From the NCBI RefSeq assembly GCF_003696215.1, contig NZ_RFFG01000069.1, positions 1-41,849 on the forward strand: a stretch of 41,849 nucleotides of DNA, written 5' to 3'. Under the pieces are notes generated by a model, which was not told the DNA's origin, did no database searches, and saw only the letters and a list, made by a program, of their open reading frames with translations. The position numbers and the translations under genes were made by a program. Below are positions 30,481-39,961 of the stretch, one piece after another (the stretch's first letter is position 1; the number at the start of each line of letters is the position of its first letter). The stretch is from Actinomadura harenae. GTDB taxonomy: Bacteria; Actinomycetota; Actinomycetes; Streptosporangiales; Streptosporangiaceae.

Positions 30481-33400
30481 GGTGCCGTCGTCGGCGGGCG
30501 CGGTGGCCGCCGGGCGGGCCGTCCCGGCGACCCGCGCCAGCCCGGCGGGGGTCTTGGCCTCGAACACCTGCCGGGCGCTGATCTCGATCCCGGCGCGGCG
30601 GGCCCGCGACACCAGCAGCATCGACATGATCGAGTCGCCGCCGAGGGTGAAGAACGAGTCGTCCGCGCCGACCTCGGCGAGTCCCAGCAGGTCGGCGAAC
30701 AGGCCGCACAGGGTCGCCTCGGCCGGGGTGGCGGGCGGCCGTCCTCCGGCCGTCCCGGCGGAGGGGCCGGGGGCGGGCAGCGCGCGCCGGTCCAGCTTCC
30801 CGTTCGGAAGCGCCGGCAGCTCGCCGAGCACGACCACCGCGGCGGGGACCAGGGCGTCGGGGAGCCGGGACGCCGCGTGCGCGCGCAGCTCGGCGGGGTC
30901 GGCGTCCGGGCCGGTCACGTACCCGACGAGCCGCCGGATCCCAGGCCGGTCCTCGCGGACGACGACGACGGCCCGGCCGACCGACGGGTGGTCCGCCAGC
31001 ACGGCCTCCACCTCGCCGGGCTCGATCCGGATACCGCGCAGCTTCACCTGCTCGTCGGCGCGCCCGGCGTGGACCAGCTCGCCGTCACGCGTCCACCGGG
31101 CCAGGTCGCCGGTCCGGTACATGCGTTCGCCGAACGTTCCGAACGGGCAGGCGACGAAGCGTTCCGCGGTCAGCGCCGCGCGGCCCGCGTAGCCGCGGGC
31201 GAGCTGCGCGCCGGACACGTACAGTTCGCCGACCGAGCCGGGCGGAAGCGGGCGCAGGAACTCGTCCAGCACGTACACGCGGGTGTTGTGGACGGGCCGT
31301 CCGATCGGGACCGGTCCCGGGCCGGCCCCGGGCGGGCAGGGCCGGCCGGTCACCCCGATCGCGGCCTCGGTCGGGCCGTAGCAGTTGTGCAGGGGCGCGT
31401 CGAGCAGGTCGTGGAACTCCGCGACGAGCCCGGCGGACAGCGCCTCGCCTCCGGAGAGGACGTGGCGCAGCCCGCGCGCCCTCCCGGCCGCGCCGTCCTC
31501 CCTCAGGAACGCCGCCAGCAGGGACGGGACGAACTCGGCGATCGTCACACCGGTCCGCTCGATCAGCTCGGCGAGGTGGCGGGGGTCGCGCTGGCCGCCG
31601 GGCCGGGCGATCACGGTCGCCGCGCCGCTGGTCAGCGGCAGGAACAGCTCCCAGACCGACACGTCGAACCCGACCGAGGTCTTGTGCAGCGCCGTGTCCT
31701 CGCGGGTGATGCCGTAGTCGTCGCGTTGCGTGGCGAGCTTGTTGAGCACGGCGCGGTGGGTGAGGACCGTCCCCTTGGGGCGGCCCGTCGACCCGGAGGT
31801 GTACATCAGGTATGCGGGGTGGGCGGGGCGCAGGGGCCGCGCACGGTCGGCGTCGGTGACCGGTGCGGCCGGACGCCCGGCGAGCGCGGCGGCGGTCGCG
31901 GGATCGTCCAGGACGAGCACGGAGACGTCCGGTTCGGGCACGGACGCGTGCAGGGCGGGGTGGTCCCGCGAAAGAAGGTGCTCGGTGTTCCGTGCGCACA
32001 CCACCGCCTGCGGGGCGGCGTCGGACAGCAGGTCGCGGACGCGGTCGGCCGGATACTCGGGGTCGATGGGCAGGTAGGCCGCCCCGGACTTCATGACGCC
32101 CAGCAGGACGCCCGGCAGCAGGACCGAGCGCTCCAGCAGGACGGCGACGACCGATTCCGGTCCCGTGCCCCGCGCGATCAGTTCGCGGGCCAGCCGGTTG
32201 GCGTGCGCGTCGAGTTCGGCGTAGGTGAGTCCGGTGTCCTCGTCGAGCACCGCCAGGTCGCCGGGGGCCGCCGCGACCCTCCGGTCGAACGCGTCGACCA
32301 GGGTCTCCTCGGGGAGGGGCGTTCCGGTGTCGTTCCAGTCCACCAGGAGGGTGCGGCGCTGCTCCGGGGACAGGATCTCCAGCTCGCCCACGCGGACGCC
32401 GGGGTCGGCCGCCACCTGGCCGAGGACGCGGGCGAGCCGGTCGGCGAGGTCCGCCGCGGTCGCCTCGTCGAACAGGTCGGTCGCGTACTGGATCGCGCCG
32501 CCGAGGCCCGCCGGGACGCCGTCGCGCAGCCGTTCCTCCAGGGTGACGGACAGGTCGAACTTGGCGGACGGCGCCTGCGCCGGGACGGGCTCGGTGCGCA
32601 GCCCCGGCAGCGACCAGTCGTCCGGCGCGAACGGCACCACGGCCAGCGTGACCTGGAAGAGGGGGTGGCGGGCGAGGGAGCGGGCCGGGTTGAGGGCCTC
32701 GACGAGCCGTTCGAAGGGGAGGTCCTGGTGGGCGTAGGCGGCGAGGTCGGTGTCGCGGACGCGTGCGAGGAGGTCGGTGAACGACGGGTCGCCGCCGACG
32801 TCGGTCCGGAGTACCAGCGTGTTGACGAAGTACCCGGCCAGGTCCTCGGTCGCGGCGTCGCCCCGTCCTGCGATGGCGGTGCCGATGGGGATGTCGGTGC
32901 CCGCGCCGAGCCGCGCCAGCAGCATCGCCAGCGCCGCCTGGGCGATCATGAACAGGGTCACGCCGTTGCTCCGCGCCACCTGGACGAGCCGCCCGTGGGC
33001 GTCGGCGTCGAGCCGGATCGGGACCAGGGCACCACGGAAGGACGCCTCGGCGGGGCGTGGGCGGTCGCCGGGCAGCGCGAGTTCCTCCGGCGCGCCCGCC
33101 AGCGCCTGACGCCAGTACGCCAACTGCTCCGCGATCAGGCTCCCCGGATCGTCCGGATCACCCATCACCTCACGCTGCCACAACGCGTAGTCGGCATACT
33201 GGACGGCGAGCGGCGCCCAGTCCGGGGGGCCTCCCGCTCGGCGGGCCGCGTAGGCCGTTGCGAGGTCGCGGACCAGCACGTTCAGGGAAAGGCCGTCCAC
33301 GGCGATGTGGTGGACGACGATGACCAGCACCGACTCGGTGGCGGAGAGTCGCAGCAGGCGGACCCGCCACGGCAGCTCCCGGGCGAGGTCGAATCCGTGG

Positions 33401-36400
33401 GCGGTCTCGTCGTCCAGCACCGCGCGCAGTTCGGCGGACGGCACCGGGCGGACGAGCAGGCCGGGCCGTCCGGTGGGGCCGTGCAGGATCCGCTGGTAGG
33501 GGGTGCCGTCGCGGTCCGGGAACACGGTGCGGAGGGTCTCGTGCCGGTCGGCGAGGTCGCCCAGCGCGGTGTCGAGGGCGGTGACGTCGAGGTCTCCGTT
33601 GAGGCGGACGACGTGGGAGACGTTGTAGGCCGCCCGGGTGTCGTCGCCTTCCAACTGGTTCAGGAACCACATGCGCTGCTGGGCGAACGACAGCGGGACG
33701 CGTTCGGGCCGCTCACGGGCGGCCAGGGGTGGCAGCGAGGCGCCGCGCTCGTTCTCGACCAGGCGGGCGATCCCGGCCGCGGTCGGCGTCGCGAACAGCT
33801 CCCGGATTCCCACCTCGGCGTCCAGGACGGCACGGGCACGGGCGATCAGCCGCATCGCCAGCAGCGAATCGCCGCCGAGGTCGAAGAACGAGTCGTCCGC
33901 GCCGACCGTCTCCAGGCCGAGCACGTCGGCGAACAGCCCGCAGACGACCTCCTCGGCGGGGGTCGCCGCGGGCCGTCCCTTGGCCAGGCCCACGAGGTCG
34001 GGGGCGGGGAGGGCGGCATGGTCGAGCTTGCCGTTCACGGTGATCGGCAGGCCGTCCAGCGTGACGAACACCGCCGGGACCATGTGATCGGGAAGCCGCC
34101 CGGCGACATGCGCGCGCACCGCGCGCGGGTCGGCGTCGCCGACGAGATAGGCGACGAGGCGTTGCGTGTCGGCCTGGTCCTCGCGGACGACGACCGCGGC
34201 CTGACGCACCCCGGGACAGTCGAGGACGGCGGCCTCGATCTCGCCGAGTTCGACTCGGAAACCCCGCAGCTGAATCTGCGCGTCCGCACGCCCCAGATAG
34301 TCGAGCGTTCCGTCCGGGCGGCGCCGGGCGAGGTCCCCGGAGCGGTACATCCGGGCGCCCGTCCCGAAGATGTCGGCGACGAAGCGTCCGGCCGACAGAC
34401 CGGCGCGATTCAGGTAGCCGCGCGCGACGCCGGTGCCCGCGACGTAGATCTCTCCGACCACGCCGGGCGGTACCGGCCGTAGCCACGCGTCCAGCACGTA
34501 CACCTGGTAGCCGGGGAGGGCGGATCCCACCACGCTTCCGTTGCCTGGAGCGCACGTCTGCTCGTCCAGCAGACCCCTGGTGACGTGGACGGTCGTCTCG
34601 GTGATCCCGAACATGTTCACCAACGACGTCCCAGGACACCGCGCGAACCACCCGCCCAAGCGGGTCACATCCAGGGCCTCACCACCGAACACCACCCACC
34701 GAAGCCCCACCTCCGGCAGACCCTCGACATCCATCAACTGATAGAACGCCGACGGCGTCTGATTCAGAACCGTCACACGCTCAGCCGCCAGCAACCTCAC
34801 GAGGTCGACCGGCGACCGCGACACCTCCCACGGCACCACCACCAGACGGCCACCGAAACCCAACGCACCCCACAACTCCCACACCGAAAAATCGAACGCG
34901 AACGAATGGAACAACGCCCAACCGTCATCCACACCGAAATCAAAACGCGAACGCGCCGCACCCAACAACGCCACCACATTCGAATGCGGAACCACCACAC
35001 CCTTCGGACGCCCCGTCGACCCCGACGTATAGATCACGTAGGCGGGGGTCCCGGGGACCACGCGTCGCCGGGGGAAGGTTCCGGGGCGGGTGCCGTCCAG
35101 GACCCAGCGGGCGCGTCCGGCGGGGAGGACGTGTTCGGTGGCGGGCGCGCACACGACGAGCGCGGGGTCGGCGTCGGCCAGCGTGAAGGCGACGCGTTCG
35201 GCCGGGTAGGACGGGTCCACCGGGACGTACGCCGCGCCGGTCTTCAGCACGCCGAGGAGCACGGCGACCAGGTCGGCCGACCGCTCCAGGACCACGCCCA
35301 CCAGGTCGCCCGCGCGGACGCCCCGCTCGGTCAGGCCCGCGGCCACCCCGTCCGACCGCGCGTCCAGTTCTCCGTACGTCCAGCGCGTCTCCCCCGACAC
35401 CACGGCCGTGGCGTCGGGCGCGCGGTCCACCCGCTCGGCGAACAGGTCCACCAGCGAGGCGTCGCGGACCGCCGGGACGGGGGCGTCGCGCAGGGCCAGG
35501 ACGTCCCGGGCCTCCGCGTCGGTCAGGACGTCGAGCTGTCCGAGGCGGGCGCGGGGGTCGGCGGCGACCTGGTCGAGCAGGCCGGTGAGGCGCTCGGCCA
35601 GCCGCTCGGCGGTGCTCCGGTCGAACAGGTCCGCGGCGTACTGCAGGTCTCCCGAGACCCCGGCGGGCCTCCCGTGCTCGTCGCGGCTCTCCCGGAGCCC
35701 GAGTGTCAGGTCGAACTTGGCCGGGACGGCCCCCTCCGCCGGGGGCAGCGGCCGGACCCGCAGCCCGGGGAGTTCCCAGGGACGGTCGGCCCGCGGTGTG
35801 TTGTGCAGGGTCAGCATGACCTGGAAGAGGGGGTGGCGGGCGAGGGAGCGGGCCGGGTTGAGGGCCTCGACGAGCCGTTCGAAGGGGAGGTCCTGGTGGG
35901 CGTAGGCGGCGAGGTCGGTGTCGCGGACGCGTGCGAGGAGGTCGGTGAACGACGGGTCGCCGCCGACGTCGGTCCGGAGTACCAGGGTGTTGAGGAAGAA
36001 CCCGGCCAGGTCCTCGGTCGCGGCGTCGCCTCGCCCGGCGGTGACGGTGCCGATGGGGATGTCGGTGCCCGCGCCGAGCCGCGCCAGCAGCATCGCCAGC
36101 GCCGCCTGGACGACCATGAACATGGTGACGCCCCGGCGCTGCGCCACCTCCACGAGCCGGGCGTGGGTGGCCGCACCGACCTCCAGCGGAACGGCCCCGC
36201 CCTGGAAGGACGCCTCGGCGGGGCGTGGGCGGTCGCCGGGCAGCGCGAGTTCCTCCGGCGCGCCCGCCAGCGCCTGACGCCAGTACGCCAGCTGCTCCGC
36301 GATCAGGCTCCCCGGATCGTCCGGATCACCCATCACCTCACGCTGCCACAACGCGTAGTCGGCGTACTGGACGGCCAGTGGCGCCCAGTCCGGTCCGGCG

Positions 36401-39400
36401 CCGTTCCGGCGCGCGGCGTACGCGGTCCGGAGGTCGTCGGCCAGCAGTCCGAGGGACCAGCCGTCGCCCGCGATGTGGTGGACGACGATGACCAGCACCG
36501 ACTCGGTGGCGGAGAGCCGCAGCAGGCGGACCCGCCACGGCAGCTCCCGGGCCAGGTCGAATTCCCGGCCCACCTCGCGGGCCACGATCGCGTTCACGTC
36601 GGCTTCGGCGACCTCGTCCACGGCCGGCGCCGGACGCCCCTCGGCTCCCGGAAGGATGCGCTGGCAGGGGGTGCCGTCGCGGTCCGGGAACACGGTGCGG
36701 AGGGTCTCGTGCCGGTCGGCGAGGTCGCCGAGGGCGGCCTCCAGCGCCGGGGCGTCCAGATCGCCCGACAGCCTGAGGACGAGCGGCATGTTGTAGGCGG
36801 CACCCGCGCCCGCCCCCTCCAGCCGGTTGAGGAACCACATGCGCTGCTGGGCGAACGACAGCGGAATCCGGTCGGGCCGCTCGCGGGCGGCCAGCGGCAC
36901 CACCGGGACGCCGCGCTCGTTCTCGACCAGGCGGGCGACACCGGCGACCGTGGGCGTCGCGAACAGCTCCCGGATCCCCACCTCGGCGTCCAGGACGGCA
37001 CGGAGACGGGCGATCAGCCGCATCGCCAGCAGCGAATCGCCGCCGAGGTCGAAGAACGAGTCGTCCGCGCCGACCGACGACACTCCCAGCACCTCGGCGA
37101 ACAGCCCGCAGAGGACCTCCTCGGCGGGGGTCCGCGGAAGCCTCCCCCGGCCGGGAGCCGCGAGGTCGGGGGCGGGGAGGGCGGCGCGGTCGAGCTTGCC
37201 GTTCACCGTCATGGGCAGGTCGTCCAGCGTGACGAACGCCGCCGGGACCATGTACTCGGGAAGCCGCCCGGCGACATGCGCGCGCACCGCGCGCGGGTCG
37301 GCGTCACCGACCAGGTAGGCGACGAGGCGTTGCGCGTCAGGCTGGTCCTCGCGGACGACGACCGCGACCTGGGACACACCGGCGTGCCCGGCTATGACGG
37401 CCTCGATCTCGCCGAGTTCGACCCGGAAACCACGCAGCTGAATCTGCGCGTCCGCACGCCCCAGATAGTCGAGCGTTCCGTCGGGGCGCCAGCGCGCCAG
37501 ATCCCCCGACCGATACATCCGGGCGCCCGTCCCGAACACATCGGCGACAAAACGACTTCCTGATAATCCGGCGCGATTCAGGTAGCCGCGCGCGACGCCG
37601 GTGCCTGCGACATAAATCTCACCGATAACGCCTGACGGAACCGGCCGCAGCCACGCGTCGAGCAGGTACACCTGGTAGCCGGGGAGGGCGGATCCCACCA
37701 CGCTTCCGTTGCCTGGAGCGCACGTCTGCTCGTCCAGCAGACCCCAGGTGACGTGGACGGTCGTCTCGGTGATCCCGAACATGTTCACCAACGACGTCCC
37801 AGGACACCGCGCGAACCACCCGCCCAAGCGGGTCACGTCCAGGGCCTCACCACCGAACACCACCCACCGAAGACCCACCTCCGGCAGACCCTCGACATCC
37901 ATCAACTGATAGAACGCCGACGGCGTCTGGTTCAGAACCGTCACACGCTCAGCCGCCAGCAACCTCACGAGGTCGACCGGTGAGCGTGACACCTCCCACG
38001 GCACCACGACCAGACGGCCACCGAACCCCAACGCCCCCCACAACTCCCACACCGAAAAGTCGAACGCGAACGAATGGAACAACGCCCACGCGTCTTCGGC
38101 GCCGAAATCGAAACGCGAACGCGCCGCACCCAACAACGCCACCACGTTCGAATGCGGAACCACCACACCCTTCGGACGCCCCGTCGACCCCGACGTATAG
38201 ATCACGTAGGCGGCCTGGAACGGGGCGACGCGCACGCCGACACGGGTCTCGTCCGCGCTCAGGCCGCGCAGGAACCCGTCGTCCACCACGACGGCCGGGC
38301 GGGCGTCGTCCAGGAGGAGGGCGATCCGCTCCGCCGGGTAGGACGGGTCGACGGGCAGGTACGCCGCGCCGGCCTTCAGCACGCCGAGCAGGGCCGCGAC
38401 CAGGTCGGCCGACCGTTCCAGCCGGACGCCGACCAGGTCCTCGGCGCCGACCCCCCGGGCGCGGAGCGTGTGGGCGATCCGGTTCGCGCGGGCGTCGAGC
38501 TCGGCGTACGTCCAGCGGGTCTCGCCGGAGACCACGGCGACGGCCGCTGGAGCACGGTCGGCCTGCGCTTCGAACAGGTCGACCAGGGACGCGCCGTCGA
38601 CCAGCGGCGTCGCGGCCTCGTCGGCCGTCACGGCGGGTCGCCGCTCGTCCGGCCGCAGAACCTCCAGGTCGCACAGGCGGACGTCCGGGTCCGCCGTGAC
38701 CTGCTCCAGCATGCGGGCGAACCGGTCCAGGAGTCCGGCGGCGGCGTCGTCGCCGAACGCGTCCGGACGGTAGGTGAGCTGCAGGTCCATCTCGTCGTGC
38801 GGGTCGACGACCAGGGTGAGCGGATAGTGGGAGGCGTCCTCGCTCACGGCGCGTGTGATCGTCAGGCCGCCGAAGCGCGGCGGGCCGCCCTGGGCGCGCG
38901 GGTAGCTCTCATAGGCGAGCAGGGCGTCGAAGCCCGCGCCGGGCCCGGCGATCCGCTGGATCTCGGCGAGGCCGAGGTGCTGGTGGTCGATCAGGGCCGA
39001 CTGCCGCAGCTGGAGGTCGTCCAGCAGGTCCGCGAAGGGGCGGGCCGGGCTGAGCCGGACCCGCACCGGGACGGTGTTCACGAACAGGCCGAGGGTGTGC
39101 TCGACGCCGGGCAGTTCCATCGGCCGTCCGGCGACGGTCGTGCCGAACACCACGTCGTCGCGGCCGGACAGGCGTCCGACGAGCACCGCCCACAGGGCCT
39201 GGACCACCGTGTTCGGGGTCAGGCCCCGGGCGCGTGCCAGGTCGCGCAGGGCGGCGGTGCGGTCCCGGTCCACGGTGCCGCGCGCCGTGCGCGGCAGGAC
39301 GGGCTCGGCGTCCCGCAGCGCGGGCGCGACCAGCGTCGGCTCGGACGCCCCGTCCAGCGCCTCGGCCCAGGCGCGCCGGGCGGCGTCCCGGTCCTGGCGG

Positions 39401-39960
39401 GCCAGCCAGCGCAGGTAGTCGCGGTAGGACGTGACGGGCGGCAGGCCGGACGCGTCCCCGTCCGACCGGTAGAGCTCGGCGAGTTCGCGCAGCAGCACCG
39501 GCAGGGACCAGCCGTCCAGGATGATGTGGTGCGTGGTGAGCACCAGCCGGTGCCGGTCCGGGGCCAGCCTGATCAGTGTCAGCCGCAGCAGCGGTGGAGC
39601 GGTCAGGTCGAAGGGCCGGGCGCGGTCGTCGGCCGCCAGCCGCCGGGCCTCCTCGTCGGCGGCGTCCGCGGGCAGGCCGGACAGGTCCACGACCCGCCAG
39701 GGCAGCGCCACCTCACGCGGGATCATCTGCACCGGGGCGCCCGAGCCGCGCCGGCGGAAGCAGGCGCGCAGGGCGGCGTGCCGGGCGAGCACCGCCTCCC
39801 ACGCGCCGCGCAGCAGGTTCTCGTCCAGGTCGCCCGCGAGTTCCAGGGCCTGCGTCGCGACGTAGACGTCCGCGTTCCCCTCGGCGTGCCGGGCGTGGAA
39901 GAGCAGGCCCTCCTGGAGCGGCGACAGCGGCCAGACCTCGGCCGGCGCGGATCTCGCCAT
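29035..39960 (-). CDS. Three-module NRPS (C-A-PCP, C-A-PCP, C-A-PCP-E)
   Basis: A 3641-residue synthetase. Module 1 (about 1-1020): C opening VWPLSPLQEGLLFHA with HHIILDGWS, A code DFWNVGMVHK (one step from the Thr consensus DFWNIGMVHK), PCP LGGDSLLA. Module 2 (1021-2078): C with HHIAGDGWS and again a Thr code. Module 3 (2079-3160): C with HHIAVDGLS, A code DVWELGCIGK (unassigned), PCP with LGGDSIMSM, the form that precedes E domains. The E domain (3161-3641) has HHLVVDGVSWR, EGHGRE and FNYLGRF, so module 3 delivers a D-residue. The tail TPSDFTLVSLGQDQIDEL resembles E-domain communication helices and would dock to the seven-module protein. The ATG at 39958-39960 is one base past the upstream stop (TGACATG), so the genes are coupled. 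Predicted segment: Thr-Thr-D-X. Confidence 0.96.
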   Translation of the reverse strand: MARSAPAEVWPLSPLQEGLLFHARHAEGNADVYVATQALELAGDLDENLLRGAWEAVLARHAALRACFRRRGSGAPVQMIPREVALPWRVVDLSGLPADAADEEARRLAADDRARPFDLTAPPLLRLTLIRLAPDRHRLVLTTHHIILDGWSLPVLLRELAELYRSDGDASGLPPVTSYRDYLRWLARQDRDAARRAWAEALDGASEPTLVAPALRDAEPVLPRTARGTVDRDRTAALRDLARARGLTPNTVVQALWAVLVGRLSGRDDVVFGTTVAGRPMELPGVEHTLGLFVNTVPVRVRLSPARPFADLLDDLQLRQSALIDHQHLGLAEIQRIAGPGAGFDALLAYESYPRAQGGPPRFGGLTITRAVSEDASHYPLTLVVDPHDEMDLQLTYRPDAFGDDAAAGLLDRFARMLEQVTADPDVRLCDLEVLRPDERRPAVTADEAATPLVDGASLVDLFEAQADRAPAAVAVVSGETRWTYAELDARANRIAHTLRARGVGAEDLVGVRLERSADLVAALLGVLKAGAAYLPVDPSYPAERIALLLDDARPAVVVDDGFLRGLSADETRVGVRVAPFQAAYVIYTSGSTGRPKGVVVPHSNVVALLGAARSRFDFGAEDAWALFHSFAFDFSVWELWGALGFGGRLVVVPWEVSRSPVDLVRLLAAERVTVLNQTPSAFYQLMDVEGLPEVGLRWVVFGGEALDVTRLGGWFARCPGTSLVNMFGITETTVHVTWGLLDEQTCAPGNGSVVGSALPGYQVYLLDAWLRPVPSGVIGEIYVAGTGVARGYLNRAGLSGSRFVADVFGTGARMYRSGDLARWRPDGTLDYLGRADAQIQLRGFRVELGEIEAVIAGHAGVSQVAVVVREDQPDAQRLVAYLVGDADPRAVRAHVAGRLPEYMVPAAFVTLDDLPMTVNGKLDRAALPAPDLAAPGRGRLPRTPAEEVLCGLFAEVLGVSSVGADDSFFDLGGDSLLAMRLIARLRAVLDAEVGIRELFATPTVAGVARLVENERGVPVVPLAARERPDRIPLSFAQQRMWFLNRLEGAGAGAAYNMPLVLRLSGDLDAPALEAALGDLADRHETLRTVFPDRDGTPCQRILPGAEGRPAPAVDEVAEADVNAIVAREVGREFDLARELPWRVRLLRLSATESVLVIVVHHIAGDGWSLGLLADDLRTAYAARRNGAGPDWAPLAVQYADYALWQREVMGDPDDPGSLIAEQLAYWRQALAGAPEELALPGDRPRPAEASFQGGAVPLEVGAATHARLVEVAQRRGVTMFMVVQAALAMLLARLGAGTDIPIGTVTAGRGDAATEDLAGFFLNTLVLRTDVGGDPSFTDLLARVRDTDLAAYAHQDLPFERLVEALNPARSLARHPLFQVMLTLHNTPRADRPWELPGLRVRPLPPAEGAVPAKFDLTLGLRESRDEHGRPAGVSGDLQYAADLFDRSTAERLAERLTGLLDQVAADPRARLGQLDVLTDAEARDVLALRDAPVPAVRDASLVDLFAERVDRAPDATAVVSGETRWTYGELDARSDGVAAGLTERGVRAGDLVGVVLERSADLVAVLLGVLKTGAAYVPVDPSYPAERVAFTLADADPALVVCAPATEHVLPAGRARWVLDGTRPGTFPRRRVVPGTPAYVIYTSGSTGRPKGVVVPHSNVVALLGAARSRFDFGVDDGWALFHSFAFDFSVWELWGALGFGGRLVVVPWEVSRSPVDLVRLLAAERVTVLNQTPSAFYQLMDVEGLPEVGLRWVVFGGEALDVTRLGGWFARCPGTSLVNMFGITETTVHVTRGLLDEQTCAPGNGSVVGSALPGYQVYVLDAWLRPVPPGVVGEIYVAGTGVARGYLNRAGLSAGRFVADIFGTGARMYRSGDLARRRPDGTLDYLGRADAQIQLRGFRVELGEIEAAVLDCPGVRQAAVVVREDQADTQRLVAYLVGDADPRAVRAHVAGRLPDHMVPAVFVTLDGLPITVNGKLDHAALPAPDLVGLAKGRPAATPAEEVVCGLFADVLGLETVGADDSFFDLGGDSLLAMRLIARARAVLDAEVGIRELFATPTAAGIARLVENERGASLPPLAARERPERVPLSFAQQRMWFLNQLEGDDTRAAYNVSHVVRLNGDLDVTALDTALGDLADRHETLRTVFPDRDGTPYQRILHGPTGRPGLLVRPVPSAELRAVLDDETAHGFDLARELPWRVRLLRLSATESVLVIVVHHIAVDGLSLNVLVRDLATAYAARRAGGPPDWAPLAVQYADYALWQREVMGDPDDPGSLIAEQLAYWRQALAGAPEELALPGDRPRPAEASFRGALVPIRLDADAHGRLVQVARSNGVTLFMIAQAALAMLLARLGAGTDIPIGTAIAGRGDAATEDLAGYFVNTLVLRTDVGGDPSFTDLLARVRDTDLAAYAHQDLPFERLVEALNPARSLARHPLFQVTLAVVPFAPDDWSLPGLRTEPVPAQAPSAKFDLSVTLEERLRDGVPAGLGGAIQYATDLFDEATAADLADRLARVLGQVAADPGVRVGELEILSPEQRRTLLVDWNDTGTPLPEETLVDAFDRRVAAAPGDLAVLDEDTGLTYAELDAHANRLARELIARGTGPESVVAVLLERSVLLPGVLLGVMKSGAAYLPIDPEYPADRVRDLLSDAAPQAVVCARNTEHLLSRDHPALHASVPEPDVSVLVLDDPATAAALAGRPAAPVTDADRARPLRPAHPAYLMYTSGSTGRPKGTVLTHRAVLNKLATQRDDYGITREDTALHKTSVGFDVSVWELFLPLTSGAATVIARPGGQRDPRHLAELIERTGVTIAEFVPSLLAAFLREDGAAGRARGLRHVLSGGEALSAGLVAEFHDLLDAPLHNCYGPTEAAIGVTGRPCPPGAGPGPVPIGRPVHNTRVYVLDEFLRPLPPGSVGELYVSGAQLARGYAGRAALTAERFVACPFGTFGERMYRTGDLARWTRDGELVHAGRADEQVKLRGIRIEPGEVEAVLADHPSVGRAVVVVREDRPGIRRLVGYVTGPDADPAELRAHAASRLPDALVPAAVVVLGELPALPNGKLDRRALPAPGPSAGTAGGRPPATPAEATLCGLFADLLGLAEVGADDSFFTLGGDSIMSMLLVSRARRAGIEISARQVFEAKTPAGLARVAGTARPAATAPADDGTGELPLTPVMRDTAERAGAAALTGTFCQTMLVTAPAGLDLDRLVTAVQALLDRHDMLRARLDGAADRLVVPPAGTVPASGLVRRADLAELADGAPVRAAMGRLDPRAGTMLQAVWFDAGPDRPGRVLLAVHHLVVDGVSWRILLPDLAAAYAGTELEPVPTSFRRWSQGLVEQAEDPARVAELPLWERMLDGPAALFDAAPPRPAGGPGSVRTTAVVPAEVTAALLTRVPAAFHAGIEDVLLAGLVAALGERRRHHDGRDLTGGVLVDLEGHGREPLAPDMDLARTVGWFTDLHPVRLDPGVLDHASVRAGGHAAGALVKRVKEQLRAVPADGLGYGLLRRLNPRTAEAMARLPVPRLAFNYLGRFAAETSGAPGPWQPAGVTALGGGTDPGMSATHALEAGGLVHDLPEGPRLTLALSGGADLFTRAGLDDLADRWAAMLGGLAAHAAEGGGGHTPSDFTLVSLGQDQIDELQSGLAGEFG
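30480..33725 (-). other. NRPS module with unassigned code DVWELGCIGK
   Basis: C with HHIAVDGLS near 33280-33310, A domain about 30778-32308, PCP near 30630. The core GFDVSVWELF with FVPSLL is Ser-like in frame, but Glu at position 278 replaces the His of the Ser code. Glu there is found in codes for basic residues such as Orn and Dab, so a cationic residue is possible. This is a weak inference. Confidence 0.8.
33725..36900 (-). other. NRPS Thr module, second of the pair
   Basis: C with HHIAGDGWS near 36460-36490, A domain about 34012-35460 with code DFWNVGMVHK, PCP near 33870. The A domain half before A3 differs from that of the preceding Thr module, but the core from A3 onward is almost identical to it. 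Confidence 0.85.
34498..35044. repeat. 547-bp Thr adenylation core, copy 2
   Basis: Nearly identical to 37666-38212 at a constant offset of 3168 (1056 codons). It runs from the A3 motif (YVIYTSGSTG) to just past A5 and so contains all the specificity residues except the last. Codons such as GAT, TTT, TTG and GGT are common here, unlike the G/C-ending codons around it. Confidence 0.85.
36900..39960 (-). other. NRPS Thr module with D-donor C domain
   Basis: C from the start codon, with HHIILDGWS near 39500-39530; A domain about 37177-38595, code DFWNVGMVHK; PCP near 37040. It accepts the D-residue from the upstream E-terminated synthetase and adds Thr. Confidence 0.85.
37666..38212. repeat. 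547-bp Thr adenylation core, copy 1
   Basis: Partner of 34498-35044. The same limits and the same A/T-tolerant codon use are seen. Outside the block, similarity between the two A domains falls at once, which marks the edges of a recombined unit. Confidence 0.85.
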
Positions 39961-39961
39961 G

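Noticed and set aside
28888..34482. An 1864-codon plus-strand frame opposite the three-module NRPS
   Set aside because: Same cause as the other antisense frame: low-complexity composition, no recognisable family and no start signal.
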